This document shows positions 22,248-32,747 of a stretch of DNA of 64,000 nt, one piece after another. This stretch comes from Sodiomyces alkalinus F11. Its lineage: Eukaryota > Ascomycota > Sordariomycetes > Glomerellales > Plectosphaerellaceae. The stretch lies in NCBI RefSeq assembly GCF_003711515.1, contig NW_021167088.1, forward strand, positions 768,351-832,350, given 5' to 3'. Every line of letters starts with the position of its first letter. Position 1 is the stretch's first letter. The notes beneath the pieces were generated by a model that searched no databases, was not told the DNA's origin, and saw only the letters and a program-made list of their open reading frames with translations. A program made the translations under genes and the position numbers.

Positions 22248-23938
22248 ATGGCGATAGGATCCATGTCCAGCAGTAAGAAGCCTATCTTCTGCGCGACCCA
22301 TCCCAGGGCGTGTTCTACTGCTTTCGAGAGGGTGAGTCCATCATCAAACTATCCCTCTGTTCTTTGCTTGCCTATGGGCTATGCTGCGATCTGGCAGGGC
22401 TCCGCAGCTAAATTTTCTGCATAGGTCTTCATGACCCGTCGGGATGAGCTGTGTTCTGTGCACGAACCGTTTGGTGATTCCTATTATTACGGCCCGGAAC
22501 GCATCAGCCCGCGATATGATAACGAACCCGAGACAAGGGAGAAGACGGGCTTTGGCAATACCACTTATGCCGATATCCTGAAGTCCATCGAAGATGCCAG
22601 CGATGGGGTATGTCTCCTAGTTTTGTTTCTCTGCTCCCATTTGCACTTCCTCCCTTCTATTACTCTTCGGTCAATTCATTTTCTATGTCCATTTGCCCTT
22701 TCTTCCTCGTCCTCTTCCTGGCCTCATTTTTCTTTTCTTTTCTTCTTCTTTTTCGGTTGAGATTTCGGGTTCACCATCACCATGTACTCTTGGTGTGACC
22801 TTGCTACCTTGAGTACATGGTGGTCTCGCCAATCGACGACGAGAGCTTCATTCTTGAGCTTCGATTCGTCCGTCAACCACTGAGCGCTATCCGACATCAC
22901 CATCTTACTTTTCCAAAGAGCTTCGCACAACTATCTAGTGTCGCATCAAGTCACCATGCCCATAGCTATAATGCCCCTATTTAGCCATACCGATCCATGC
23001 ACTCAATGTCTTAACTATTTTCATGTTTTCCGATCGTCTCTTTGATCCCTCGCCTTGCATATGATGACTTACAAAGCCTCTCCCACTGGCCAACCAGGGT
23101 TCCAAGCGTGTCTTCATCAAAGACATGGCCTACTACCTCTTCCCACTCGAGGGACAACCTGCCAGAATCGTTCCCTCGCTCTCTACATACTCTGCCGCCA
23201 ATCGTAACGGAACCAACGGATCTCACAACGGAAACTCACCCAACGACAATTCTACCACCTCGGATTCGAGCCCGGAAGAGGCCAATAACCCCACGGTCAT
23301 CCCCATCGACGTCCTACGCCGCTTTCAGTTCACCTTCCTCATCCGACACCCTCGCCGCGCCGTCCCGTCGTACTACCGTTGCTGTGTCCCTCCGCTCAAC
23401 GAGGTAACGGGCTTCATCTTCGACCCCAAAGAGGCCGGCTACTCTGAGCTCCGTCGCCTCCTGGACTTCTTCGTCCGCGAGGGCTTGGTCGATCGCTCCG
23501 ACATTGTTGTTGTAGATGCCGACGATTTGCTCGACCGCCCCGAGCCCGTAGTCCGGGCGTACTGTGAACGTGTCGGACTCGAGTTCACTGATTCGATGCT
23601 CAATTGGTCTGAAGAGGACACCGCTTTCGCGGTGGAGCAGTTTGCCAAGTGGGAGGGGTTCCATAACGACGCTCTGTCAAGTTCCAGCTTGAAGCCTCGG
23701 TCTCACGCTGCTGTAAGTGTCTCTACTTTCCGTTCTTATCCCCCCTGACTTCTCCCCTCCTTTTTCATGTGCGTAAGGCTGACTTTCCCTGCCGTCCAAG
23801 AAAACCGTGACGAAAGAGTCGGAGGACGAGGAGTGGACCGAGAAGTATGGTGAAGAGGGCGCAAAAATTATTCGAGAGACCGTCGACGCCAACGTTGCGG
23901 ATTACGAGTATCTGAAAAGGTTCGCTCTTCAGGTATAG
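22248..23938 (+). CDS. P-loop sulfotransferase-family protein
   Basis: Predicted P-loop protein of the sulfotransferase superfamily; substrate unknown. Exons: 22248-22331, 22425-22607, 23098-23712, 23801-23938, giving 339 residues. All introns are phase 0; the second, 490 bp, is unusually long for this window. The N-terminal THPRACSTAFERVF (about 17-30) is a 5'-PSB-loop-like motif for PAPS binding. FLIRHPRRAVPSYY (about 165-178) matches the 3'-phosphate-binding region (RxP...S). The C-terminal part, with helices around W and K residues, fits the fold. An Asn/Ser/Thr-rich insert (about 115-150) is probably a loop. No signal peptide. A related fungal group is often annotated simply as a sulfotransferase family protein; true sulfotransferase activity is inferred only from the motifs. 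Confidence 0.8.
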
Positions 23939-24456
23939 AATAGCGCCCGTGTGTTAATTTTCTTCCTTTTGCCTCTCTCCTTTGAGGCATGTGTTTCAGT
24001 CACCAGTACCCACTTCTGCAGAGCAACGCCTGGAGAGTATGGAGTATCGTGGTTATGGAGGATGGGGATGATGTTTTTGTTTGGGGGATTGACAGTAAAG
24101 AGAAACGGCTTTCACGACTCTGAACATTCCGGGAAATAGCCCGTAACATAATCGGGGTAGATAAATCATTGATATGGTACAGCATATTTTACAGCGGGGA
24201 AGTACCAGATAGATAGCCACGATGCCGTGACCATCTCAACTACATGGTGATAACACAATTCCACAGCTCAATAAGAGCCACGTGGAAAGGAAGAGGCCTG
24301 AATGAGCGAATGCCTCGAGGGCCCCCTCTATCGCTTCCGAAAACAAAACAAAAAAAAACATCGGTCCCGTCGTCCCACACCTATACCGCCTTTCCCTGAC
24401 CCCGCTCACCACGGATAGATTTCGCACTCTGTCGCTGTGTCCTTTTGCTGCGAGGC
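23939..24456. other. Convergent 3' intergenic region
   Basis: About 520 bp between the stop codons of the sulfotransferase-like gene (+) and the mL67 gene (-). Nothing supported. Confidence 0.6.
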
Positions 24457-25442
24457 TCAGGCGCTGGAAAGCTCTGCACGAATTGTTCCAGGTTCCGACC
24501 CTGTTTCGGCGAGCGTCTCTCCTGCCGCTTTAGCCTCTTCGAATAGTTCATGCGTGACATTGTCGCTCCACTTCTCCGCGTAGTTCCGGTCCTGAGCGTT
24601 CATCCAATACACCGTAGCCTTGATCAGTTCGCGGTCCGGGTCGTCCTCGCGTGGCGCGGCAGGAGACCACCTTTTCCCACGTAGCTCGACGATGCGGTCG
24701 TTCCTGCTGCTGCTGGCCTCGTCCACCTCTCCCTCCTGCTTATTTTCCAGCTCCTTGTTCCCTTCTTCTAGCATCATCCGTTCCGCGGGGCTGATCCATA
24801 CTCTGCTCCCGCGGCCGGCACCGGCTAGCACGGCAGCCATGTCGGCGATGGCGTTGGCTCGTTGGTCGTGGATGGCGTAGCCGCGCTCAATACGCGAGCG
24901 GAGCTTCACGCGCTTCATCTCTCCTGTTGTCGGGTCTGGCTCCGTTTCGAAAAAAAGACTGTCGTCCCATTCAAGCTCGTGTCGTCGTCGGAATTCCCGT
25001 AGCTTCTGAAAAGCTGATTGCCCCGCCACACCGGCGCCCAGGGGGAACTGAATCATCGCCATGGGTCGCCAGAGGTCTTTACGCAATTTGGCGGGCTTCG
25101 ATTTCTTCGCGATGAATGGGAGCTGTTGTAGGGCATGGTTGGACTGGACGAATTGCGCCGAGAAGATTAGTCAACTAAGCTTCCATGGCACAAAATGAAC
25201 CGGGGAAGAGAGATAGTTAGAGACTCAGTAAGGCGTACATCGAGGACTTTGGTGTGCGAGTATATGATCTGATTTTCGAGTAGGTGGTTCCACACCCAGA
25301 TCTGCTCGCCCCAGCCTGGCGGGAAGTGTGTGAGTTCGGGTTTCGGCGTCCTTTTCCGTGGCAATGTATGACCTTGTCGTACGATCGTCCTTGAGACGCC
25401 GACAGATAACTGTGAAAACCTGAAGATGGGAATCGAGTTCAT
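24457..25442 (-). CDS. MHR1: Mitochondrial large ribosomal subunit protein mL67 / MHR1
   Basis: Fungal mitoribosomal protein, known in yeast as Mhr1, which is also implicated in mtDNA recombination and transcription. Exons: 25442-25239 and 25143-24457, giving 296 residues. The 95-bp intron has a GTACGC donor and GTCCAG acceptor, phase 0. The N-terminus is basic with hydrophobic residues and could serve as a mitochondrial targeting sequence. Family landmarks are WVWNHLLENQIIYSHTKVL and QLPFIAKKSKPAKLRKDLW, followed by a region with a conserved W in the acidic-basic C-terminal half. It is longer than yeast Mhr1 (226 residues) because of a charged C-terminal extension, as I recall for filamentous fungi. 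It lies head-to-head with HSP104, sharing ~675 bp of upstream DNA. Confidence 0.85.
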
Positions 25443-26116
25443 GGCTGCTGTTGTGTGGAAACCTCCTTCGATTCTGATCTTTCCATAGCCAAAGAGGCCT
25501 CGTCGAGCACCGTCACAAAAAAAAAAAACCACCCCTAAAGCTCCTCGGCCTCCAGCCTCACAGCAAAGTGTGGCTTATATTCACGTGACTGCCCTTCAGA
25601 TGGAAGGAGGTGCAAATATTGGGCAGGTGCAACCTTATTTCTTATCAGGCGCGGCTAAGATAAGATTAAGGATAATAAGCATCCCCACTGAAAACAACCT
25701 GGAACCTAAGCTTCCAATCAACGTAAAGTATCTTCGGGCACTTTCCAGTGACGTCGAGCACCTTCCAGGAAGCAGTCGTAGGTGCCCTAACGCTCACGAT
25801 GATGCCAGAGACATCAGCTCATGAGTCGTCCCACCTCCAGCTTCTCTCGAATCCAAGGATAAACGCATAAAGGCTTGAATCGCCTCGAAGTCTTCTGCCT
25901 TGTTCTTTTTCCTGTTGTTTTGACACAAACAAACAATCATCAAACTCGACTACTCTGAACTTCGTGATACCCCTCACATAGAGGTTCTTTTGTACATTTT
26001 GAGTTGCTGCGTGCAGCACGAACATTTCCCCCGACATACAGACACATACACGCAAACTACACCGACTTTATTCTTTCTCTCTTTTTCTGTAATAGACACC
26101 ACACACCAACGTCAAG
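25443..26116. promoter_or_regulatory. Bidirectional promoter region of MHR1 and HSP104
   Basis: Contains stress-element-like CCCCT at 25542 and 25970, a CRE-like TGACGTCG at 25749, a CCAAT box at 25714, and clustered GATA-type motifs at about 25645-25680. The HSP104-proximal 250 bases are pyrimidine-rich and include the probable 5' leader. I did not find a clean heat-shock element of alternating GAA/TTC units. Function of these motifs is inference. Confidence 0.4.
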
Positions 26117-28882
26117 ATGAATTCCCGTATGGAATTCACAGATCGTGGCGAGAAGGCCGTCCAAGATGCCATGGCCCTCGCCGAGCAATACGCCCATTCT
26201 CAACTCCTACCGGTTCACCTTGCCGTTTCTCTCCTAGATCCTCCGGCAGATCTGAGCAAAGACCAACAAAACGGCCCTCCGGCCAGCCCGTCGATGTTTC
26301 GTCAGGTCGTCGAGAGAGCGCACGGTGACCCTCAGGCCTTCGATCGTGCCCTCAAGAAGACACTAGTTCGCCTCCCTAGCCAAGATCCTCCGCCTGATCA
26401 TGTCTCTGTGGCACCGAGTTTCCATAGTGTCTTGAGGAAGGCACAAGAACTTCAAAAGATTCAGAAAGACACCTTCATCGCCGTCGACCATCTCATCACC
26501 GCGTTGGCGGAGGATAATACCATCCAATCCTGCCTCAGGGAGGCCAACATTCCGAAATCGAAGTTGATCCAAGATGCCGTATCTCAGATCCGAGGCACTA
26601 AGCGCGTCGACAGCAAGACTGCCGATACAGAGGAAGAACATGAAAACCTGGCCAAGTTCACCATCGACATGACCGCCATGGCCCGGGATAAGAAAATGGA
26701 TCCGGTCATTGGCCGAGAAGAAGAGATTCGACGTGTTATCCGGATTCTATCCCGCCGAACCAAGAACAACCCCGTCCTCATCGGAGAACCTGGCGTTGGC
26801 AAGACGACCGTTATTGAGGGTCTCGCTCAGCGCATCGTCAACCGAGACGTCCCCGATAACCTGAAGCACTGCAAGCTGCTCTCGCTCGATGTGGGCGCGC
26901 TAGTGGCCGGCAGCAAATACCGCGGAGAGTTTGAGGAGCGTATGAAAGGCGTACTCAACGAGATTGAGAATTCCAAAGACACAATTGTTCTCTTTGTGGA
27001 CGAAATTCACCTGCTGATGGGCGCCGGGTCCTCAGGCGAAGGTGGAATGGACGCGGCCAACCTGTTGAAGCCTATGTTGGCTCGTGGACAGCTGCACTGC
27101 ATTGGCGCGACAACTCTAGGTGAATACCGCAAGTACGTCGAGAAGGATGCGGCCTTTGAACGCCGATTCCAGCAGGTCCTAGTCAAGGAGCCGACGATTT
27201 CCGAGACCATCTCGATTCTTCGAGGTCTCAAGGAACGATACGACCGTCACCACCGAGTCACCATCCTAGACAGTGCCCTGGTAGCTGCAGCCAATCTTGC
27301 GGGCCGCTACCTCACACAACGGCGACTTCCCGACTCGGCCATCGATCTAGTTGACGAAGCGGCTGCGGCAGTCCGGGTCGCCAGGGAGTCGCAGCCCGAG
27401 ATCATCGACTCTTTGGAGCGCAAGCATCGCCAGATCATGATTGAAATCGCTGCCCTCGAGAAGGAGAAAGACGAGGCCTCCCAGACCCGTCTCGCTCAGG
27501 CTCGGAAGGACGCCAAGAATGTCGAGGAAGAACTCGAGCCTCTTCGGCAGAAGTATCTGAGCGAGATTAAGAGGGGCGAGCAGATCCACCAGGCCAAGAC
27601 AAAGCTCGACGAACTTGAGAAACGCCTCGAGGATGCGGCCAACGCAGGCGACCACGCCAAGGCTGCCGACCTTCAATACGGTGCCATTCCGGAACAGCGT
27701 GCTGTCATCAAGGCTCTCGAAGCTAAGAAGGCAGCTGCCGATGCGGCACTTAGCGCATCCGGACACGACACCGGCGGCTCCATGGTCACGGATATTGTCA
27801 CCGTCGACCACATTAATGAGATTGTCTCTCGCTGGACCGGCATTCCCGTCACCCGGCTCAGGACCACCGAGAAGGACAAGCTCTTGCATATGGAGAAGGT
27901 GCTGGGGAAGACTGTGGTAGGTCAGAGGGAGGCCGTACACGCCGTCTCCAACGCTATCCGGCTGCAGCGCTCCGGCCTAAGCAACCCGAACCAACCTCCG
28001 AGCTTCTTGTTCTGCGGCCCATCCGGCACCGGCAAGACGCTGCTTACCAAGGCTCTTGCCGACTTCCTCTTTGACGACCCCAAGGCGATGATCCGTTTCG
28101 ACATGTCCGAGTACCAGGAACGCCATGCTCTGAGCAGAATGATCGGAGCCCCCCCGGGCTACGTCGGTCACGATGCTGGCGGTCAGCTTACTGAGGCCCT
28201 CCGCCGCAAGCCTTTCTCCATCTTGCTCTTTGACGAAGTGGAGAAGGCGGCCAAGGAAGTCCTCACGGTACTCTTGCAGCTCATGGACGACGGCCGCATC
28301 ACGGACGGCCAAGGTCGCGTCGTGGATGCGAAGAACTGCATCGTGGTCATGACGTCCAACCTGGGTGCCGAATTCCTCAACCAGACCAACCGTGAGGGCA
28401 AGATTGACCCCACTACGCGTGAGCTGGTTATGAATGCGCTCCGTAACTGGTTCCTGCCCGAGTTCCTCAACCGTATCAACTCGATTGTCATCTTCAACCG
28501 GCTCACTCGCCGCGAGATCCGGAACATCGTCGACCTCCGTCTCGTCGAAGTTCAGAAACGGCTCGCTGACAACGACCGCAAGGTCACCATCGAAGTCTCG
28601 GACGAGGCCAAGGATTATCTGGGCAATGCGGGCTATTCGCCTGCGTACGGTGCCCGGCCGCTCCAGCGTCTCATCGAGAAGGAGGTGCTCAACCGGCTTG
28701 CCATCCTCATTCTTCGAGGCCAGGTCCGCGACGGCGAGACGGCACGCGTCGAACTCATCAACGATAGGATCGTTGTGCTCCCGAACCACCAGGACAGCGA
28801 GATGGTCTCGGAGGACGAAGACATGGAAGAAGACGCGGTGGACGAGGTGGCTGGAGACGAGGAGATGGATATCTATAGTTAA
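26117..28882 (+). CDS. HSP104: Heat shock protein Hsp104 (ClpB-type disaggregase)
   Basis: Hexameric AAA+ ATPase that extracts polypeptides from aggregates with Hsp70/Hsp40. Intronless, 921 residues, close to yeast Hsp104 (908). The N-terminal Clp_N domain begins at residue 5 ([10 protein letters not shown]). NBD1 has Walker A GEPGVGKT at about 223 and Walker B VLFVDEIH at about 293. A coiled-coil middle domain covers about 410-545. NBD2 has Walker A GPSGTGKT at about 635 and Walker [10 protein letters not shown] at about 703, with sensor/arginine-finger regions after it. The acidic C-terminal tail is rich in Glu/Asp, like the yeast tail that contacts TPR co-chaperones. No mitochondrial presequence is seen, so it is the cytosolic Hsp104 rather than Hsp78. 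All key ATPase residues are present. Lack of introns suits a heat-induced gene. Confidence 0.96.
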   Translation: MNSRMEFTDRGEKAVQDAMALAEQYAHSQLLPVHLAVSLLDPPADLSKDQQNGPPASPSMFRQVVERAHGDPQAFDRALKKTLVRLPSQDPPPDHVSVAPSFHSVLRKAQELQKIQKDTFIAVDHLITALAEDNTIQSCLREANIPKSKLIQDAVSQIRGTKRVDSKTADTEEEHENLAKFTIDMTAMARDKKMDPVIGREEEIRRVIRILSRRTKNNPVLIGEPGVGKTTVIEGLAQRIVNRDVPDNLKHCKLLSLDVGALVAGSKYRGEFEERMKGVLNEIENSKDTIVLFVDEIHLLMGAGSSGEGGMDAANLLKPMLARGQLHCIGATTLGEYRKYVEKDAAFERRFQQVLVKEPTISETISILRGLKERYDRHHRVTILDSALVAAANLAGRYLTQRRLPDSAIDLVDEAAAAVRVARESQPEIIDSLERKHRQIMIEIAALEKEKDEASQTRLAQARKDAKNVEEELEPLRQKYLSEIKRGEQIHQAKTKLDELEKRLEDAANAGDHAKAADLQYGAIPEQRAVIKALEAKKAAADAALSASGHDTGGSMVTDIVTVDHINEIVSRWTGIPVTRLRTTEKDKLLHMEKVLGKTVVGQREAVHAVSNAIRLQRSGLSNPNQPPSFLFCGPSGTGKTLLTKALADFLFDDPKAMIRFDMSEYQERHALSRMIGAPPGYVGHDAGGQLTEALRRKPFSILLFDEVEKAAKEVLTVLLQLMDDGRITDGQGRVVDAKNCIVVMTSNLGAEFLNQTNREGKIDPTTRELVMNALRNWFLPEFLNRINSIVIFNRLTRREIRNIVDLRLVEVQKRLADNDRKVTIEVSDEAKDYLGNAGYSPAYGARPLQRLIEKEVLNRLAILILRGQVRDGETARVELINDRIVVLPNHQDSEMVSEDEDMEEDAVDEVAGDEEMDIYS

Positions 28883-29822
28883 GACGTCGGAGTTGAGAGT
28901 GTCTATCTAGGTAGACAGGGAAGGGAGGGACAGTTGACGACTTTTATTGAGGTTTAATGATTGGCACGGCTGTTATGGAAAGACGGATATTGTTTTTGAG
29001 ACTTTCTGGTCAGTGGAAGCGAGCAAAGGGAACCCATGGACACGGACGTATCGAGGCGTCCCAGGAGGAAGTGCTCGAGGCGCTAGGGGTGGTACACAGT
29101 CTTTTCTTCTGCCTTTCTTTTTCTTTCCTCTTTTTTCTTTTCTTTCTTTCTTTTGCTGACGGACATGGTGGACATGGCATTCGGTTCCGACTTCACATAG
29201 GGAACCCAGGATCGTGTGATATAGTAACCGGGTACATTAACAATAGATCATCTAGATCGAATGGTGTTCAGTACCAATGCGCAAGAGTGATGATCCCTGG
29301 GCATGCCATGGCATTCACATCCCTTAATCCTCGTCCAGAAAATTGTATGAACGTAGTCTTCTCTTGTCGGTTCCCTCCGCATCTTGATCTCACTGCATTT
29401 CCGCCTCGACCTCTCCATCGGTGTATACATCGTCCTGCTCAGCTTCGTCGGCATCCACTTGCCACAACCGACGTCTTTGCAGTATCGTCCTCATCAACCA
29501 CTCGACGACAACCGATGCGGGGGGTTACGTCCGCAAGACAATCATCTGTCCCCTGGCATGATTCTTCTTTATGCCAATACGAATACCATGCATGCCAAAG
29601 TTGAATAGGCCCATAGGTAGGTACAGATCTGATCATAGATCGGGTGCTGCGTATTGACGTACTATCTTGTGGACGTAACTTCGCAGTGCGGAGTGACGGG
29701 GAGCGATCATGGGCGTCGATGATCTCGTCCGATCCGGTGCTCTACTCATGTCACTAATTAGATTCAACTGCCGATATTTTCTGCGTGCGATTGTCAACGA
29801 CGGCTGGCGACGACCGCGACGA

Positions 29823-29849
29823 CCGCTGTGGCCGCTGTGGCCGCTGTGG
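29823..29849. repeat. 9-bp tandem repeat, three copies
   Basis: The unit CCGCTGTGG is repeated three times without change. Confidence 0.85.
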
Positions 29850-31212
29850 CCGCTATCGCTGGACTGACCGACGGCGCGCTCCGCTCTCAGTAGCCCTGAC
29901 TCGGGATGGAGGGTGGGAAGACGTCTTCTCTAGAAATGAGGCCAAGCGAGGTTTGGGCGTCGAAACTGGTATCGCGATCTCGCTCCGTACGATGGACCTC
30001 TGTATGAGAAGGGGAATATTCTGGGAAACTGGGAGCGAATCAATGGACCGTACGAAGTGCGAATACCGACTCCCAGTGGTGGATATGACGGCCCTGAGTG
30101 CCAGGGTGGGAGGTCCCGCACGTAAGGTAGCAATTAAGTACAACCTATGTACCTACGGCATGCTGTAGTGTAGCAGGCAGGGTGGAGCAGAGAGGGTTGG
30201 AACATATGGCACGTTTCAGGATTTCTCGCTTGCGCGGATCATGGGAATTGGGATCAGGGGTTGGGACCGTCTTTCGTGGTTGCTGCCATTTTGCTTTCTC
30301 ACGTCTTCAGGATCCGATTGGTCGAGGCGTGGGAGATTGAAGTTGGGGACGGTGGCACAAACCGCGGGAGAGCGTCAAGCATGGGAAGACTTTCTCGGGT
30401 CGAGGAACATTCGAACACTCCGTACCTAGGTAGGAGAGACCCCCTTTCAAAGTCGCGCCTACTCTGTCCTGACGGTGCTGGAAGGCATCGGACAATCCGT
30501 CTTCCCCAGTACCTTACAGTTGGATGTATATCCGTACTTCATTCGTCAATGGGCTCCCCCAGACTGTTACGAATTATGGCTTGTCCCTTCCTTGTCTGGG
30601 GCAGAGGGTACATGTGTACTTCGCACGGTACTCCCCCGTATTCCAGACGTGGAACTGGCAAAACAACAGGTGCCCTAGGTCCCTTCTCAGCCTCGTAATG
30701 CCAGCCTTCTTGATGTATCTTATGTTGGATGAGAAGCAGTATTCCAACGCAACAGGTAAGATTTTGGTTCTGTTCTTACGGAGTACGAGGTCGCCTCGGC
30801 AGGCCGAATACACATGTCGTTTACCATTGTACTCCAAACTTCGTAGTCGGGACGGGCCCCGAAGCTTCAAGTTGACGATCTGCTCTGCTGGATGGAGTGG
30901 GAGAAAAAGGGGGTGGTCCGGTCCGTAGTACGCTAGGGGGTTCCTTACCCCTAACCGCAGAGATGCTGTGTCGTGTTGCTGATCCCCCAGGACTTGAAAC
31001 CTACCTTATTTATTACTATCCGTAGGTACCTTAACTAAAGGTAATTACGAAGTAAGAAGGCTTCTTAGTGGTAGACGAGGAGGAAGTCTTCAGTACCTAG
31101 TTTACTATCAGACCTTGGCATATATGCGTGCTAAAAAAGCTGTGCTCTGATAGCCAGATATGTACTTAGTACCTGCTTACTGTGTCGTTCTAAACAGAAC
31201 TTGATTCTTTAA

Positions 31213-31251
31213 GGTATATAGGTAGGTACCTTATTACCTACCTTAGATACC
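31213..31251. repeat. Imperfect inverted repeat (AGGTAGGTA / TACCTACCT)
   Basis: Left arm GGTATATAGGTAGGTA and right arm TACCTACCTTAGATACC pair over nine perfect bases next to the loop and then over the outer GGTAT/ATACC, with a small bulge between. It lies in the motif-dense stretch upstream of the PUF gene. Confidence 0.65.
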
Positions 31252-32747
31252 TATTCAACCTCCTTACTAGAACCTCCTAGCTCACTGAGCAAACTTCCGT
31301 CGTTCATATAGTGGCTGAAGTACGGAGTACATATCTAAGGTAGTTACGAAGTACTTTCGTACGGAGTGCACCCGCCAAGGACACCACTCACCCACTCACC
31401 CACTAATAATCAGTAGGTATTTCTTTGCTAGGAATGCGGACGCACGAAGTAATGCTCCCGTACTCCGTACATGTCCAACCCTCCCAACATCCGTACAGTT
31501 CTCTGCCGCAGCCCACTTCCAAGGCCAAGCACTCGTAGAAGGGACGGAGTATCGAGTACTTCGTACCGGCCGAGGAAAAGGACAAGAAACAAGAAGAACC
31601 ACTTAGCCTGCAGTCAAGTTGCTTCGTCACTCGTGGTGTCGTAGTACTGGCTACCTCCACAAACCCCCATTACCGCCCACCAGGCCAATTCTTCTTGGTC
31701 CACTTAGCAAAAAAAAGCCTTGATAGATTCTCGTCTTCGACCTCCCCCGTCCATCCTTCCCACTCCTTTCCCTAACCACCTACTTCATCATCACCGTCAC
31801 GTCGTTCGACCTCTCCTCTCCATTACCTCTCCACCTCTCCTTTCTGCTCTCCTTTGCCCATTTAATCCTTCTCCAGGCGCATCGGCCTCTTATCTAATGC
31901 CGCCTGTATATTTGACGTAGCTCTTTTTCTTCCCCCCTCTTCGCTTTTTTTTTCGTCTTTTTCTTATCACGGTACGCAAGACAGAAGAAGTCGGAACAGC
32001 GTGGCTTCATTAGCTGTCTACCCGAGCCGTATTTGAAATTAAACGACGACGACAGCTGCTGGGGATACCTGCCAGACTATTGAGCAAGGGGAATCTTCAC
32101 CAGTTAGCTGCCGGCGCCGGTGCTCCAAGAGACGACAAGAGCACACCGAAACAAGCCACGGGATACCACTGCAAGCCACTGCCGCTTCTCGCCATCGACT
32201 GGAAGCAAAGCTTCCCTCGTATTTACCGTTCATTTTTCGTCTCCCGGTCCCCACGCTCCTTGATCGGCAGGCCCTTCGTCTCGTTGCTCGATTCAGTCAA
32301 TTCGCTTGCTTTAGCAAATCCACTACATTATTATTGACATCCCCTCTTGGGCGAACCTTGCGAGACACCGCCTCCGAAGGTACCAATCGTAATATTCGAC
32401 GAACCTCGTTCTCGAATCCGGCTACATCTCGATTCGATACCAGTGGACTCGACCACCCGCCGTCATAGTCCCACGAACAACTGGTGTCCGTCCCCAAGAA
32501 TAGCGAAATCGTCTCTCTCTTCAGGCATCACGATAGACCCTTGAATATTGCCTTGACATCTTTCGTCTCATCGCCCTCACAGGGCTCTGGCAGTTTTGTG
32601 CGTCAGAACGTTACGAGATTACGCATTTCCCACCTGGCCCAGAGCATACCGGTTCCTCTTTTGTGTTACCAGAAAAGCAAGAGGAGAAGAGGGAAAAAAA
32701 AAGAAAAAGAAACTCTCACATGAGTACTACGGCCTAGATAATTGATA

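Larger units (their letters stand above)
28883..32747. other. Long intergenic region rich in short GTAC-core motifs
   Basis: 3.9 kb between HSP104 and the PUF gene (both +). It holds the HSP104 3' UTR with a T/C-rich tract (29100-29156), a 9-bp tandem repeat at 29823, a dense cluster of GTACGGAGTAC, GTACTTCGTAC and TAGGTACC-type motifs (30400-31570), and a pyrimidine-rich stretch (31730-32000) followed by the likely PUF leader. No open frame has a recognisable domain. Confidence 0.55.

Noticed and set aside
25681..25920. Heat-shock elements upstream of HSP104
   Set aside because: GAA and TTC triplets are present but not with the two-base alternating spacing of a real element.
28957..29604. 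215-codon frame after HSP104
   Set aside because: It runs through the likely 3' UTR and a T/C-rich tract that translates to Phe/Leu/Ser repeats. No domain.
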